This document shows, piece after piece, positions 6,091-6,862 of a stretch of 6,862 nt of DNA (its first letter is position 1; each line of letters opens with the position of its first letter). The position numbers were made by a program, and so were the translations under genes. The stretch is taken from assembly GCA_003445035.1 (NCBI GenBank), contig DLVV01000206.1:2006-8867 (forward strand), in the 5' to 3' direction. Source of the stretch: Planctomycetaceae bacterium (GTDB lineage: Bacteria; Planctomycetota; Planctomycetia; Planctomycetales; Planctomycetaceae). The notes beneath the pieces were generated by a model, which worked only from the letters and a program-made list of their open reading frames with translations, was not told where the DNA came from and ran no database searches.

Positions 6091-6862
6091 AGCCTGGTGG
6101 CCGCACACCCTGCATCCGCTTGATCTTCGTAGAGGGCCAGACCCCCCTGGGAAGCTCTCCGTAGGTCGGTCCGGCGTTGGACGGGAAAACACCGTTGGAT
6201 TCCGGTTGATATTGTTCCTGGTTGAGCTCGGGCCAAAGCCCGTCATCATCCAGCAGCATCAGTTCCAGGTCGAACGCCAGCTTGGCGCGGTTGACGATGT
6301 ACCCCAGTCGGCCATTCGCCACGCTGCTGAGGTTCGCACGGTAATCTCGCTGGGCTTCCAGGAAATCCCGGGCTGTCACAGTGGCCAGCCCCAATGACAA
6401 TTCCAGTTGAGTGCTGTAGACCCGCTCGGAGGCCAGCGCCGCACTGATGACCGATATGTCGTACTGGACCCGATCCAGAGACAACTGCCGCAAATCCTGT
6501 CGGGCTGAGAACTTGATGTTGTCCTCGAGTTCCATCAATGATCGCCTGGCAACCTGGTAGTTGATCAGCGATTGCCGAAAGCCGTTGCGTTGCGATCGAC
6601 GGTTCAGTGGCAGGTCCACAGCCGCACGAAGTTCCGTCTGGCTGTCTTCTGCACCGAAATCGAACGCCTTGCCGTCACGAGCCGACAGGGAATGGCTCAC
6701 GTTGAGATTCAGGGCGGATTTCAGGTCGTCGGCAGCAAGTTTGATTCCCCGCCAGTCGTCAGCAAGTCGGCCCCGCTGATCCATCAGGTCAAACCTCTGG
6801 ACCAGGGCTGTCACCATCGCGTCATCGACACTCAGCTGGATCTTCGGCAGGCCCGACGAGTC
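6089..6862 (-). CDS. TolC-family outer-membrane efflux protein, C-terminal part
   Basis: This is the last 257 residues of an outer-membrane factor; the frame is still open at the right edge, so the start lies outside. Proteins of this family form trimeric channels through the outer membrane and periplasm and dock to adaptors such as the one at 2654-4372. The visible part begins with KIQLSVDDAMVTALVQRFDLMDQRG, matching the LSLDEAI-LAL opening of a TolC repeat. The part ends with the second helical pair, including LGLATVTARDFLEAQRDYRANLSS, which matches the family's LG-AT-DLLEAQR pattern. Between them, LRAAVDLPLNRRSQRNGFRQ resembles the strand-and-turn region before the second helical pair. The visible segment is therefore one repeat, and the first is off the window. 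The tail ends in a short Pro- and Arg-containing stretch. The gene faces the adaptor and permease genes and ends 37 bases from the small protein gene. Confidence 0.85.
   Translation of the reverse strand, partial: DSSGLPKIQLSVDDAMVTALVQRFDLMDQRGRLADDWRGIKLAADDLKSALNLNVSHSLSARDGKAFDFGAEDSQTELRAAVDLPLNRRSQRNGFRQSLINYQVARRSLMELEDNIKFSARQDLRQLSLDRVQYDISVISAALASERVYSTQLELSLGLATVTARDFLEAQRDYRANLSSVANGRLGYIVNRAKLAFDLELMLLDDDGLWPELNQEQYQPESNGVFPSNAGPTYGELPRGVWPSTKIKRMQGVRPPG

Noticed and set aside
1..6862. CRISPR array, insertion sequence, tRNA, rRNA or phage genes
   Set aside because: No regularly spaced direct repeats, no transposase- or integrase-like reading frame with terminal repeats, and no tRNA-like cloverleaf was noticed on either strand.

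Overview
The window looks like a chromosomal segment from a Gram-negative bacterium, most likely a planctomycete (Pirellulaceae/Planctomycetaceae-like). The reasons are moderate-to-high GC, weak or absent Shine-Dalgarno sites, a sialidase-type gene beside a phytanoyl-CoA dioxygenase-family gene, an actinobacterial/planctomycete-style ferrochelatase with a cysteine-rich C-terminus, and a MacA/MacB-like export set with a separate outer-membrane factor. The lineage is inferred from gene style; nothing here proves it.

Layout, left to right. (1) Positions 1-327 (+): the C-terminal end of a sialidase-like (BNR/Asp-box) protein. (2) About 426-1265 (+): a phytanoyl-CoA dioxygenase-family Fe(II)/2-oxoglutarate enzyme with its metal-binding residues intact. 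It is convergent with (3) 1308-2357 (-): ferrochelatase, with catalytic His and Glu present and a C-terminal Cys cluster suggesting a [2Fe-2S] centre. (4) 2358-2653: a divergent intergenic region with several short inverted repeats. (5) 2654-4372 (+): a long MacA/HlyD-type periplasmic adaptor with a lysine-rich tail. (6) 4461-5753 (+): a MacB-type ABC permease without a fused ATPase. (7) 5767-6051 (+): a 94-residue protein with two predicted membrane helices, 13 bases after the permease. (8) 6089-6862 (-): the C-terminal 257 residues of a TolC-family outer-membrane efflux protein, convergent with the transporter genes.

Genes 5, 6 and 8 supply the adaptor, permease and outer-membrane channel of a tripartite efflux or export machine, but no ATP-binding subunit is encoded in the window, so it must lie elsewhere or be shared. 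The small membrane protein is the least explained gene and may be an accessory of the permease. The ferrochelatase and dioxygenase have no evident functional link to the transporter.

I found no CRISPR array, mobile element, tRNA or rRNA. No clear-cut novel system stands out. The best leads are the small two-helix protein, the split ATPase-less transporter, the compact Cys motif of the ferrochelatase and the repeat-rich leader before the adaptor gene.
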